Positions 33,501-41,411 of a stretch of DNA of 41,411 bases are shown piece by piece. Numbering within the stretch: position 1 is the first letter of the stretch; each line of letters opens with the position of its first letter. The notes beneath the pieces were generated by a model that worked only from the letters and a program-made list of their open reading frames with translations, did not search any database and was not told where the DNA came from. The stretch is from the NCBI GenBank assembly GCA_002480525.1, contig DLCH01000007.1, positions 1,464-42,874 of the forward strand, read 5' to 3'. This stretch comes from Gammaproteobacteria bacterium UBA7803 (lineage in GTDB: Bacteria; Pseudomonadota; Gammaproteobacteria; Pseudomonadales; Azotimanducaceae). Made by a program: the position numbers and the translations under genes.

Positions 33501-34328
33501 TCAATCCCCCTGGCCGTTCATCCTCCGCAGCGCTGCAGCATGCACGGCTGCATCTCCCGCCGCGACGACGAAACCACCCATGCTGGGGTCGCCGCCGTCA
33601 ATCGTGGTGATCACGCCACCGGCCCCCCGGACGATCGGCATGATGGCCTGAATGTCATAGGCATTGAGCCCGGCATCCGTAGCCAGGTCAACGAACCCCA
33701 TGGCCAGCATGGCGTAGATGTAGCAGTCGCCCCCGTACCGGGACAGCTTGACCGCGCCCTCCAGCCGGTCGAAGGCAGCGCGCTCCCCGGGCGCTTCGAA
33801 CAGACTCGGACTCGTCGTCGTCAGCACGGCGTCCGCCAGCGACGCGCAGCTCCGGCACTTCAGCGGGCGCTCTTCATCGCCGCGACGGTAGAACGCCGCA
33901 TCGTTCGTCCCGTAGAACGTCTCCCCGGTGAACGGCTGGTGCAGCACACCGAGCACGGGCTGCTGACCGTCGAACAGCGCGAGCAGCACCCCCCAGTGCA
34001 GCATGCCGGTCATGAAGGCCCGCGTGCCGTCAATGGGATCTATTACCCACGTCAGACCGTTTCCACGGGTGAGGCCGAACTCCTCGCCGAAAATTCCATG
34101 CTCCGGATACGCCGCCGCAATCCCCTCCCGAATCACGCGCTCCGCATCGCGATCCGCCTCGGTCACCGGGTCGAATCCGCCGTCACCACGTTTATTGTCG
34201 ACTGATAGGGTTGTGCGGAAGTGGGCGAGGGTTGCCTGGCCGGCACGACCCGCCAACGAGATCGCAAACGTCTTGAATCTCTGCAGCTCTTCGTCAGAGA
34301 CGTCTGTTCTTGTCGATATCTCGAGCAC
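33501..34328 (-). CDS. Inositol-phosphatase-family phosphatase, HisN-type
   Basis: The protein has 275 residues with the Mg-dependent IMPase motifs FDPVTEADRDAE, GEEFG, WVIDPIDGTRAF and GGDCYIYAMLAMGFVDLATDAGLNAYDIQA. The last phrase is typical of the HisN-type histidinol-phosphate phosphatases, so this activity is the best guess; other sugar or nucleotide phosphates are possible. The start is GTG at 34328 with no clear ribosome site. The base composition changes within its first about 130 bases, at the left edge of the lower-GC block. Confidence 0.82.
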   Translation of the reverse strand: MLEISTRTDVSDEELQRFKTFAISLAGRAGQATLAHFRTTLSVDNKRGDGGFDPVTEADRDAERVIREGIAAAYPEHGIFGEEFGLTRGNGLTWVIDPIDGTRAFMTGMLHWGVLLALFDGQQPVLGVLHQPFTGETFYGTNDAAFYRRGDEERPLKCRSCASLADAVLTTTSPSLFEAPGERAAFDRLEGAVKLSRYGGDCYIYAMLAMGFVDLATDAGLNAYDIQAIMPIVRGAGGVITTIDGGDPSMGGFVVAAGDAAVHAAALRRMNGQGD

Positions 34329-34352
34329 CGATCTTGCCCAGAATTTCAGAGC

Positions 34353-35120
34353 CTATCGGATGCGACAAACAGCCAGGTCACAGTACTCTCGATAGCAGGT
34401 ACTAAGGTGCCGCACGTCAAACCCGGCACCTTCCAATGTACGGCCGAACTCCGATGTGGAGTGAGTCCAATAGAGACCATCCGCCTGCCCTTGCGCCCCC
34501 CTACGATTCTGGCGCGCAGTCTCAAAAACGCTGACAAAGAACCGAACACACTCCACCAGACCGCGCTCCCTGAGGACGTTGCCGAGAATGTACTTTCCCC
34601 AATCCAAACTCTTGTACTGCCGGCCAAAATCAATCACAAAGAAAGTCGCATTGGGTTTGAGCCAGGAACGCACCCGCTTCAAGACATCCTCGCGCGGATG
34701 AATCGCATAGAGGGCGTTTATGCAGACTATGAGGTCGAATGACTCAGCGAGGTATGCAGCTTCACTTGCCGGGCAACAGTGGACTTCAACTTTCTCAATG
34801 CCGGCATGCTCGTATTTTTTCTTGGCAACTTCGTTCATCTCCTCATCGAAATCTAGGTGAACGAAGCTCGCGCCCTCCAAGTCTTGCGCTAGAGCGCAAA
34901 TGAAGTTTCCGGTGCCGGCCCCAATATCCAGGATCCTCGGATTACTCGGCAGATCGAATGAGGGAATCATTTCCCTCAGAAGCTCGATATTCTCCCTGTA
35001 GGCCGGATTGTTCGTTGCCAGAAGATCATATTGGGAGGCATATGCATCCCAATCGATTTCATGCTTCGCCGACTGGGAACTTACGCGAGTTTGAGTCGCC
35101 AATTCTGAGCTGGTATCCAT
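34353..35120 (-). CDS. SAM-dependent class I methyltransferase
   Basis: This 255-residue protein has motif I ILDIGAGTGNF (about residues 63-73), an acidic ribose ligand at the end of strand 2 (VHLDFD), and FDLIVCINALYAIHP at motif IV. The C-terminal region is helical with a late Cys/Tyr-rich tail. The family cannot be narrowed further; acceptors may be lipids, quinones or small molecules. It is the last gene of the lower-GC minus-strand cluster, 29 bp after the RND exporter, so a role in modifying the product made or exported by the cluster is plausible. Confidence 0.82.
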   Translation of the reverse strand: MDTSSELATQTRVSSQSAKHEIDWDAYASQYDLLATNNPAYRENIELLREMIPSFDLPSNPRILDIGAGTGNFICALAQDLEGASFVHLDFDEEMNEVAKKKYEHAGIEKVEVHCCPASEAAYLAESFDLIVCINALYAIHPREDVLKRVRSWLKPNATFFVIDFGRQYKSLDWGKYILGNVLRERGLVECVRFFVSVFETARQNRRGAQGQADGLYWTHSTSEFGRTLEGAGFDVRHLSTCYREYCDLAVCRIR

Positions 35121-35149
35121 CTGAAGCCTACTTCTCCGCTGGCAGGATA

Positions 35150-37402
35150 TTAGCTAATGCGACTAAGGAGCCGGGGAGCGATCACTAGGTTGTAGACCAA
35201 AGCTAACCCGATCACCAATGACGCGCACAGCCCGAAAGTGCTGTTCATGCGAAAGTCTGACATGGTCAAGACCAGTAAGCCACCGACGAGAACCAGCGAG
35301 GTGATCAGTATCGCTGTGCCGGCCTTGTGCACACTGTAGGCAGTAGCTCCCCATGGTGTGAGGTCGAGGTTTCTGAGGCCATCTATGTATCGGTACGTTA
35401 GGTGAATCGTGTCATCGATCACCACGCCAATAGTGATTGCAACGACGAGAGTAGCCGCCATACCAATCTCAGCGTCAATCCATCCCCAGGCTCCAAATCC
35501 AGCCAGGATGGGAACAACGGTTGCAACGAAGATCGTTGCTCCCGACCTGATGTCTCCGAAGTAGAGCCCGACGAGAACAGCGGAAAAAATGACACTCAGG
35601 ACTATGCCAGCAGCCATTTCTCGAATGCTCTCACTCGACAGAAACGCTGTCGGCACGCCCTCACCCGTAACAATGAGGCGATCTCCAATACCAATCTCGT
35701 CGGCATGTAGCTGAACGGCTTCGCGCAACTTACGAATCCCACCCATTGAAACATCACTAAGCGAAACTGAAATTCGGGCGTTGCGGTGCCCAACATCCAC
35801 CATTTCCCGAGAACTTTGGCCAATCCCCAGCGAAAGCTCATACGTCAGAAACAGCTGCGCGCGTTCTTCATCGGACAGTTCGCTGATCTCAGCACCGGAG
35901 AATGCCGAGGCGACTTCGTCAAGCACATCCAATATCGAAACCACGCTTACGACTTTACTTTGCGACGCCAAAAAGCCCCTCAGATCCGAAAGGTCGCGGA
36001 CCGCTTCGTCTCCGAACACTCCCCCACTCTGGCCGGAGTCATATACAAGATCGATCTGATAGGGTCCCGCGAGATACCTTGTAATCTCTTCGGTGTCCTT
36101 TCTAAAGCCAGTGTCCGCAGAAAAGTATCGGACGAAGTCTTCGTCGATTCTGACCTTGATCAGCCCGCCGAGCACCAAAGCGAAAAACACAGTAGCCGCA
36201 ACAACGATACGGTTAGGCTTGGCCAGCTCAATCCAGCTCGCGTATCGATTCATACCCCTTTGCACGAACGCGAGATAATTCGATGTGCGCAATCGCGACA
36301 GGTATGAAAACCAGCACGGGACGACCAGCAGCGTCATCGCAGCGCCAATGACCACACCAAACGCACTTACCAAGCCAAGTTCCCGCAACGGAGGCGCTGT
36401 CACGAACACCATGGACGACAATCCGATGGCAGTGGTCAGGGCCGTCAAGACGACAGGCTTCCAATTGGCATTGACGGCAACTTTGACCGCTGCTCTGACC
36501 GCCAGCGAGTCGTCCAGACGCTCCTCTCTTACAATGTGAAGAAATACATGCATGGCGGCGGCGACCACCAAAGTGAACACGATGAGAGGAGCTGTTGCTG
36601 TTGCCGTATTTATAACTAGTCCGACTGCACTAGCTGCCCCCATCGCAACGATGACTGCGGACAGTCCAAGCATGATCAAAAACGCCGTCGGAATGAGCCC
36701 ACCGAGGAAGACGTAGAGCCCCAACCCAAGAACCACGACGACGATTGGCAGGAGCCTGGCCGAGTCCTTCTGCGCAGCCGTGAAGAAGGCATCCATCATT
36801 GGTACGCCTCCGGTCAGATAGATCGTCTTTGACGGGAACTGCTCCCTAAAATCATCAACAACCTGACGCACGTCCCCCATGATCGATTGAACTATCTCTG
36901 GGTCTCGCTCCTGAAGGTCCACCTTCGCAATCACGGAAAAAGAATCGAGCTCAGGGTTCGCCAGTCGATTGGTGACGGTGGGCCGCCTCATTACCGCAGC
37001 CTTGTCGATATCGCACTTGCCGTCTGTACAGACATACGAGAGCGTGTCGACAACGATCACATCATTGTCTGACGCAATGAGGTAGGGGTGGCGAACGACG
37101 GAGTCCACTGACGTTACGCGATCGATGCTCCAAGCGCGCTCCTCGAGCCAGGTAACCGCATCGGCCAAATCTGGCTCTCGAAAAATGTCGTCCTCACCCC
37201 GGATGAGAAACACCAGGCTGGTGCTTGAACTGAATTGGGCCTCCAGGTCTTGGAGCATCCGGAAGTGGGGGTGTCCCTCACCAAAGAAAACACGATTGTT
37301 TGGATCAATCTGGAGCCGACTAGCGGCAACTAGCGAAAGAACCAGGATCAGGAAGAACGTGATCAGAACTAAGGCCCGATTGGCCAAAACCCTGTCAATC
37401 AC
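35150..37402 (-). CDS. MMPL/RND-superfamily exporter
   Basis: This 750-residue protein has about 12 helices in two repeats. The first helix (about 10-28) is followed by a large periplasmic domain and helices 2-6 (about 218-370). The second half has a periplasmic domain (about 415-600) and helices 8-12, with the proton-relay region GVVIDDTIHLTYRYID. This is the lipid-type RND branch (MMPL/HpnN/SSD-like), which moves hydrophobic molecules from the membrane. Its GTG start at 37402 overlaps the acyltransferase stop (GTGA), so it is likely made together with that enzyme and could export its product. Confidence 0.88.
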   Translation of the reverse strand: MIDRVLANRALVLITFFLILVLSLVAASRLQIDPNNRVFFGEGHPHFRMLQDLEAQFSSSTSLVFLIRGEDDIFREPDLADAVTWLEERAWSIDRVTSVDSVVRHPYLIASDNDVIVVDTLSYVCTDGKCDIDKAAVMRRPTVTNRLANPELDSFSVIAKVDLQERDPEIVQSIMGDVRQVVDDFREQFPSKTIYLTGGVPMMDAFFTAAQKDSARLLPIVVVVLGLGLYVFLGGLIPTAFLIMLGLSAVIVAMGAASAVGLVINTATATAPLIVFTLVVAAAMHVFLHIVREERLDDSLAVRAAVKVAVNANWKPVVLTALTTAIGLSSMVFVTAPPLRELGLVSAFGVVIGAAMTLLVVPCWFSYLSRLRTSNYLAFVQRGMNRYASWIELAKPNRIVVAATVFFALVLGGLIKVRIDEDFVRYFSADTGFRKDTEEITRYLAGPYQIDLVYDSGQSGGVFGDEAVRDLSDLRGFLASQSKVVSVVSILDVLDEVASAFSGAEISELSDEERAQLFLTYELSLGIGQSSREMVDVGHRNARISVSLSDVSMGGIRKLREAVQLHADEIGIGDRLIVTGEGVPTAFLSSESIREMAAGIVLSVIFSAVLVGLYFGDIRSGATIFVATVVPILAGFGAWGWIDAEIGMAATLVVAITIGVVIDDTIHLTYRYIDGLRNLDLTPWGATAYSVHKAGTAILITSLVLVGGLLVLTMSDFRMNSTFGLCASLVIGLALVYNLVIAPRLLSRIS

Positions 37403-38928
37403 CGGAATTTATCCAACTTTCTCTCGCGCGGCCTTAGCGCCTTCATCGCTTGCAGAATCATCGCCGACAGGGGACCGAATGTGCGGTAAGCAGTGAGCCT
37501 AACCTTGTCGATACCTGTTGGATGTACGACGCTCTCCGCTGAAAGGTAGTCGGCGACCTCGCGCCACATCAGGTTCCAGTAGAACGGATTCACCCCCCTG
37601 CCCAGAATCAGTTCAAGCGTGTTCACAATCATAATGTTCAGCACACGGTCGTCTTTCCAAAGCGGTTCCGTGTGCCGAAGTCCCGTGTGCGTAAATCCAA
37701 CCTTTTCGTAGAACCCAACCATATGATCAAGGCAGGATATGACGACCCATGGCCTGTTGCTCTGGATCAGATTCATGTAAGAGTAACGAAAAAGCGCTGC
37801 CAACAGATCGTTGCGCCTAAATGCGGGATGTGTCGCTACTCTCGAAACCTCGACTATCTGATCTCGCCTTGGCAGCGTCTTCGGCCAATCAACGTAGGCC
37901 TCGTGCTCCATCGGTTCATCCAGGTCATTGAATCTAACGCGCGCCGTGGCAACCGTACGCCCTTTGTACTTGCCAATGACGATTCGAGAGCGAGCGTCAT
38001 TTATGTCGGCTAAATCCTCCGGTGTCGATCCTTCCTTCAGGTTGCCGTCGAACGAATGGGCCAGATGCCTGAGTTCGAGCACGGATCTGTAGTCGTCCTC
38101 TGTCTTTAGGTTATAAAAGTCAACGCCAATTGAGACGCTCTTGGGCGCCAACCCAACCTTGCGCAGCTCATCCAGCGTTTCGGCGTTTCCGAACTGCAGC
38201 AGGTATTGGCCAAGAATACTTCTCGCATACTCGTTCATGGATCTGAATCGAGTCCCAATCACCAAACGATCGCGACCTGCGAATCCTGCGATTCCCACTC
38301 GAACTAGTTCCACATCAAGCTGAACGACCTGGGCCATGGGAAAGACAGTCGTCAGAGTCAGCTTCATTCCAGGGATCAGGAACTTGTTTCGCAGACTGCA
38401 AGACAGTAGGACCCCTTCGGCGGAGATGTCCCTGACCTGAAAATACATAAAGTCATCGAAACGGCCAGGCGTTGGGGCGACGCATGTCGGCAAAAACTCG
38501 TCGCTACAAATCCACCTCTCAGCAGTGCGACGGTCAAGTCCCGGCGTCGCGGCCAAAACCTTCCGCGACAATCGCACGCCTATGATTCTCAGATTGTCCC
38601 GTGCTTCGACGACGTCAACGACCAACCCTTCGAAAAGGGTCCGTTGACCAGAGAGCGTCAACTCAAGATCGATGGATAACCCTTTTTCATATTGGGAGGC
38701 TAGCTCGGTAGCGCTCAACTCAACGCCAAGCGGACTCAATCGCCAGACCCGAATGTCCTCAAATGGGCTGCTTTCGTCACGGCGCCGGATTCGCGCGAGA
38801 ATACGCTCGTTAGCTCGAACGTCAGCGGGATTTATGCCCTCATGGATCTCGGGAAAATCTGGGCCGTAAGCATCACGCCGCGACAGTCTTTGAATTTCCG
38901 TAGTAGTCGGACGATGATCCGTACTCAT
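37399..38928 (-). CDS. PilZ domain fused to FeeM/LuxI-like N-acyltransferase
   Basis: The 509-residue protein is unusual. Residues 40-125 look like a degenerate PilZ barrel (ARIRRRDE, RLSPLGVEL). Residues 130-215 form a complete PilZ domain with RxxxR at 134-138 and DISAEG at 167-172, the c-di-GMP-binding pair. Residues 255-480 resemble the N-acyl-amino-acid synthase FeeM/autoinducer-synthase branch of GNAT: VLELRHLAHSFD, TVATARVRF, VEVSRVATHPAFRR (Glu360, Arg363) and FYEKVGF (406-412). The probable reaction is transfer of an acyl chain from ACP to an amino group, with c-di-GMP control. The start overlaps the cyclase 3' end by 56 bp, and the end overlaps the RND gene by four. Confidence 0.78.
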   Translation of the reverse strand: MSTDHRPTTTEIQRLSRRDAYGPDFPEIHEGINPADVRANERILARIRRRDESSPFEDIRVWRLSPLGVELSATELASQYEKGLSIDLELTLSGQRTLFEGLVVDVVEARDNLRIIGVRLSRKVLAATPGLDRRTAERWICSDEFLPTCVAPTPGRFDDFMYFQVRDISAEGVLLSCSLRNKFLIPGMKLTLTTVFPMAQVVQLDVELVRVGIAGFAGRDRLVIGTRFRSMNEYARSILGQYLLQFGNAETLDELRKVGLAPKSVSIGVDFYNLKTEDDYRSVLELRHLAHSFDGNLKEGSTPEDLADINDARSRIVIGKYKGRTVATARVRFNDLDEPMEHEAYVDWPKTLPRRDQIVEVSRVATHPAFRRNDLLAALFRYSYMNLIQSNRPWVVISCLDHMVGFYEKVGFTHTGLRHTEPLWKDDRVLNIMIVNTLELILGRGVNPFYWNLMWREVADYLSAESVVHPTGIDKVRLTAYRTFGPLSAMILQAMKALRPRERKLDKFR

Positions 38929-40303
38929 TTAAGGCCCGCTGGATGGAGGCAAAGTTATCGTCTGAGGGGGTCAGAGCGAGAACGTACTTTACATCCCCAA
39001 AATCTCTGATGGATACCCCCAACTGTGCCAAATCGATCTTCTTTTTGGACATTGTGGGCGCAAAGGATTCGATAGCACCCCATGCATCCATACTCAGTAC
39101 CAAGTCGCCAGGAGAGAGTAGTGCCGACACCCTCGGGTGCTTCGTAAGTTCGTCTAGACGACTAAGAAAATTGACAGGGCTGCCAAGTGCCGTGATCTCA
39201 ATCGAGGAGTCGAGGCCTCCGAGATTTCCGACTAGCGCCTCGCCACAGGAGATCAAGACGTAACGCTTGATTGCCTTTGAGTTTGCCGTCGCGTTCATGT
39301 CGTAATTGAGTCGGGACACGGACATCCCGGCAGCAACCGACCTCAATACGTTCTCAACTTGGCGTTCGTCATCGAAGTAGGCAAAGATCAGGTCACCAAT
39401 CTTCCGTGGAATGCCCCGATATCCCTCAATTGCGTCCGTGCAGGCCTTAACCTCGGGGACCACGCTATCCCTGACGAAGGCATTTATGTCGCGAGACTCC
39501 TGAGTGAAACCCCGGATGTCGCTAAATAGACAAGAAACCTGTTTGGTTCGGGGCGTAAGAACCTCGATCGAGGCCTCTAGGACGCTCATTCGATCCTTGT
39601 CCATGCAATCGTCGATGCGCTGAGCTATCACTTTGGGAATAAAGGAGCGGATGCGATCCGCGAATTCCATGTTCAACTCGATGATTTTCTTCTGTGCTGC
39701 GATGTTTTCCTGATTCAACAGGAATCCGCGCACGTCAGATAGATAACTGGAACGCACAATCACCGAAGTCGTTGCGGCGACTACGGTACCGGTGAATATG
39801 TAGGTCCCGGATATCCCCGCCTCATCCAAGATCGGCGTCTGTGTGGCTACTGTGATTCCCACAAATATCAGACTGCTAAGGGCAGACATTCGCAGCACGA
39901 ACACGGACACGACGATCAATATGTAGCAAAACACCCAAGACTCGAGCCCGTGCCACAACGCCACGTATGCCTGCGCCTGGCAGAGCACCCAACAAGTCAG
40001 AATCGCTGGAACTTTGTACCACCACCACCGCGCGGCGGGTGACACATAGAAAGCGAACGTCAGGAGGGCCAACCCGGCGATTGATAGCCTGAAATAGAGC
40101 CAGAATTCGATTGGCTCCAAGTGATTTACCTTGTCGTAGAAAAAGTAGTGCGCCAGATAGGTAACCGCGAGTAGAGGGAAAAACACGCGACAGCTGAACA
40201 GGAAGCCTTCCCGGTCTTTCGCCAGCCACAACTGCTTCCATGGCGTCCCTTCGACGAGAACGCTCGGAAACAACCAGGCAATGGCTGAATCAAACCACTT
40301 CAT
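38873..40303 (-). CDS. Membrane-anchored class III adenylate/guanylate cyclase
   Basis: The protein has 476 residues from the ATG at 40303 (the preceding TTG codon is in frame). About six helices form an N-terminal membrane sensor (about 35-190). A signalling helix (residues 195-235) leads into the class III catalytic domain: LFSDIRGFTQ with metal Asp262, RKIGDLIFAYF with Lys301 and metal Asp304, and GSPVNFLSRL with transition-state residues Asn378 and Arg382. The core is therefore likely active, forming cAMP or cGMP. No output protein is in the window. It is the first gene of the minus-strand cluster and is divergent from the membrane histidine kinase. Confidence 0.85.
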   Translation of the reverse strand: MKWFDSAIAWLFPSVLVEGTPWKQLWLAKDREGFLFSCRVFFPLLAVTYLAHYFFYDKVNHLEPIEFWLYFRLSIAGLALLTFAFYVSPAARWWWYKVPAILTCWVLCQAQAYVALWHGLESWVFCYILIVVSVFVLRMSALSSLIFVGITVATQTPILDEAGISGTYIFTGTVVAATTSVIVRSSYLSDVRGFLLNQENIAAQKKIIELNMEFADRIRSFIPKVIAQRIDDCMDKDRMSVLEASIEVLTPRTKQVSCLFSDIRGFTQESRDINAFVRDSVVPEVKACTDAIEGYRGIPRKIGDLIFAYFDDERQVENVLRSVAAGMSVSRLNYDMNATANSKAIKRYVLISCGEALVGNLGGLDSSIEITALGSPVNFLSRLDELTKHPRVSALLSPGDLVLSMDAWGAIESFAPTMSKKKIDLAQLGVSIRDFGDVKYVLALTPSDDNFASIQRALNEYGSSSDYYGNSKTVAA

Positions 40304-40327
40304 CAACAGCTCAGCATTCGAGATGGC

Positions 40328-40433
40328 AATATAAACAACTTACTTGCTTTCATGTCGATTTAATGGGGATTGCGCGAACAAGCGGACCGCCCACTCCTTG
40401 GGCGCATGCGATGTCCGGGCGAATGAAATCGAC
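40328..40433. promoter_or_regulatory. Divergent promoter region of the cyclase and kinase genes
   Basis: The 294-bp gap holds a plausible minus-strand promoter for the cyclase, TCGACA (40358-40353) and TATATT (40333-40328), with a long 19-bp spacer. GTCGATTT (40354-40361), overlapping that -35, has an inverted copy AAATCGAC at 40426-40433, with two further bases matching. This pair could bind a regulator serving both directions. No promoter could be assigned to the kinase with confidence, and nothing else recognisable lies in the gap. Confidence 0.35.
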
Positions 40434-40597
40434 CTCAGCAACTTAAGACTAGTACAGGCACATTCATCCGCCTCGAATCCAAAAGCCTTTCAACCTTGCT
40501 ACGCAGGGCCACGGAGGAGATACGTGTAGGAAATCTGCCGTTTTTCGTCACTTCAACCCACGGCACACTGTTGCCGGGGCAAGAACGGGGCGAGGAG

Positions 40598-41404
40598 ATG
40601 ACTCAGGGCGTTTCGCCGGATATTCAGCGCGATGGCACACTAACGCGGGCATTGCGCTATATAGACGATGCGGCTAGAGCAAGCGCGGAATACTCGCAGA
40701 GGCACTTCCGTTCTCTCGGTCTGCTGACCTTCGTGGTCCCACTCGCCTACCTAGTCGATCTGTACGTCGGAAAACCTAACTACGACACCCTGGGGATCCG
40801 CGTCGTTGCCTTTCTGATGGCATTGCCTTTGATCTTCTACAACACTGGACCGTTAAAAAATCAGAAGTACTTCCACGCCTACTTTGTTGCGCTCGTAGCT
40901 TACGTCCTGCCGTTTTCCTTCGGGCTCATGTTGACCCTCAATGCCGCGAACGCCCCGCACGGCTCCCAGATCGAAATGCTATGGGTGCTTCAATACGTGA
41001 TAGCACTGTTCCTCTTCATTCAACTAATCCACCACGGCCCTTTGGCCACAATCTTGTGGACGTTGAGCACTGCCTTTGCCCTTCTACCCCTTCTCGCACT
41101 CGATGACGTCAATTGGGAGGAATTCAAGCGAGTGGCAGTTTATCCAGTGAGCGGGTACCTCACGGCATTGTTCTTTGGAATTGTGACCAATCGAAACGTT
41201 GACTATGTCAATGCGGAAAAACTCCGCGCGGCCTCCGCCATCGGAGGAAACATCGCGCACGAATTGCGCACTCCGTTAGCGAGCATAAGGTCGCTGGCGA
41301 GAGCCGTAAGACGCCACTCGGAAGTACTCGTCGACGCCTATTCCAGCGCGAAGGCGGCAGGCCTCGAGGTCGGGGAACTAAACAATAGTGTCAACGCCGA
41401 CTGA
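40598..41404 (+). CDS. CqsS/LqsS-like membrane histidine kinase, ends after the H-box
   Basis: The protein has 268 residues from the ATG at 40598; an in-frame TTG at 40496 adds an unlikely tail. Residues 30-200 contain about six or seven helices, and the phosphoacceptor box AIGGNIAHELRTPLASIRS (His221) follows directly. The stretch after it (HSEVLVDAYSSAKAAGL) resembles CqsS and LqsS, the sensors of alpha-hydroxyketone signals in Vibrio and Legionella. A TGA at 41402 ends the frame about 45 residues after the histidine, with no ATP-binding domain. It may be truncated, frameshifted or completed by a separate gene beyond the window. It is divergent from the cyclase cluster. Confidence 0.7.
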   Translation: MTQGVSPDIQRDGTLTRALRYIDDAARASAEYSQRHFRSLGLLTFVVPLAYLVDLYVGKPNYDTLGIRVVAFLMALPLIFYNTGPLKNQKYFHAYFVALVAYVLPFSFGLMLTLNAANAPHGSQIEMLWVLQYVIALFLFIQLIHHGPLATILWTLSTAFALLPLLALDDVNWEEFKRVAVYPVSGYLTALFFGIVTNRNVDYVNAEKLRAASAIGGNIAHELRTPLASIRSLARAVRRHSEVLVDAYSSAKAAGLEVGELNNSVNAD

Positions 41405-41411
41405 AAATTGA

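Noticed and set aside
34200..41411. Integrated phage or conjugative island at the low-GC block
   Set aside because: No integrase, transposase, att-like direct repeats, phage structural or conjugation genes were seen; only the composition supports transfer.

Overview
The window is about 70% GC over its first 34 kb. It looks like a chromosomal segment of a free-living, metabolically versatile gammaproteobacterium. This placement is inferred from gene types (CYP153-like P450, OhrR-like regulator, TRAP transporter, three-part PntA/PntB, GspG-like pseudopilin, DUF6482, REP-like palindromes) and not from a marker-gene phylogeny. No phage, transposase or CRISPR array was seen.

Layout. 1-101: the 5' part of a tRNA-Gly(CCC) on the minus strand, preceded by four tandem 14-bp near-copies of its own first 13 nt. 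194-1326: a P460-type c-haem protein divergent from an OhrR-like MarR regulator. 1499-4920: CYP153-like P450, alpha/beta hydrolase and threonine-dehydratase-like enzyme, all minus. 5056-5829: an SDR. 5820-14175: a minus-strand run, in transcription order GspG-like pseudopilin, GGDEF-EAL protein, nitroreductase, MFS transporter, CoxG-like protein, [2Fe-2S] subunit, FAD subunit and PI-PLC-like protein. The molybdenum-hydroxylase parts lack their large subunit, and the FAD subunit seems to start at ATC. 14451-15029: a second MarR regulator. 15304-19691: a three-gene operon of histidine kinase, double-receiver protein and TPR-TonB protein. 19701-20009: two REP-like repeat families. 20025-22827: proton-translocating transhydrogenase (pntA1, pntA2, pntB), divergent from a complete DctPQM TRAP transporter (23026-26026). 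25971-29473: APC permease translationally coupled to a fused double ArsA-family ATPase. 29575-32091: MaoC-like protein, PurN-like formyltransferase, DUF6482 and DUF547 proteins, ended by a strong hairpin at 32154-32196. 32412-34328: luciferase-like monooxygenase and HisN-type phosphatase.

From about 34.2 kb to the right end the GC content falls to near 50-55%, with a different codon style. This part holds a compact, partly overlapping minus-strand cluster: membrane-anchored class III nucleotide cyclase, PilZ domain fused to a FeeM/LuxI-like N-acyltransferase, MMPL/RND exporter and SAM methyltransferase. It is divergent from a CqsS/LqsS-like multi-pass histidine kinase. The parts are what a self-contained, second-messenger-gated acyl-signal system would need: synthesis, methylation, export and perception. 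This is the most interesting candidate for an undescribed system here, and its function is inferred only from family membership and gene order.
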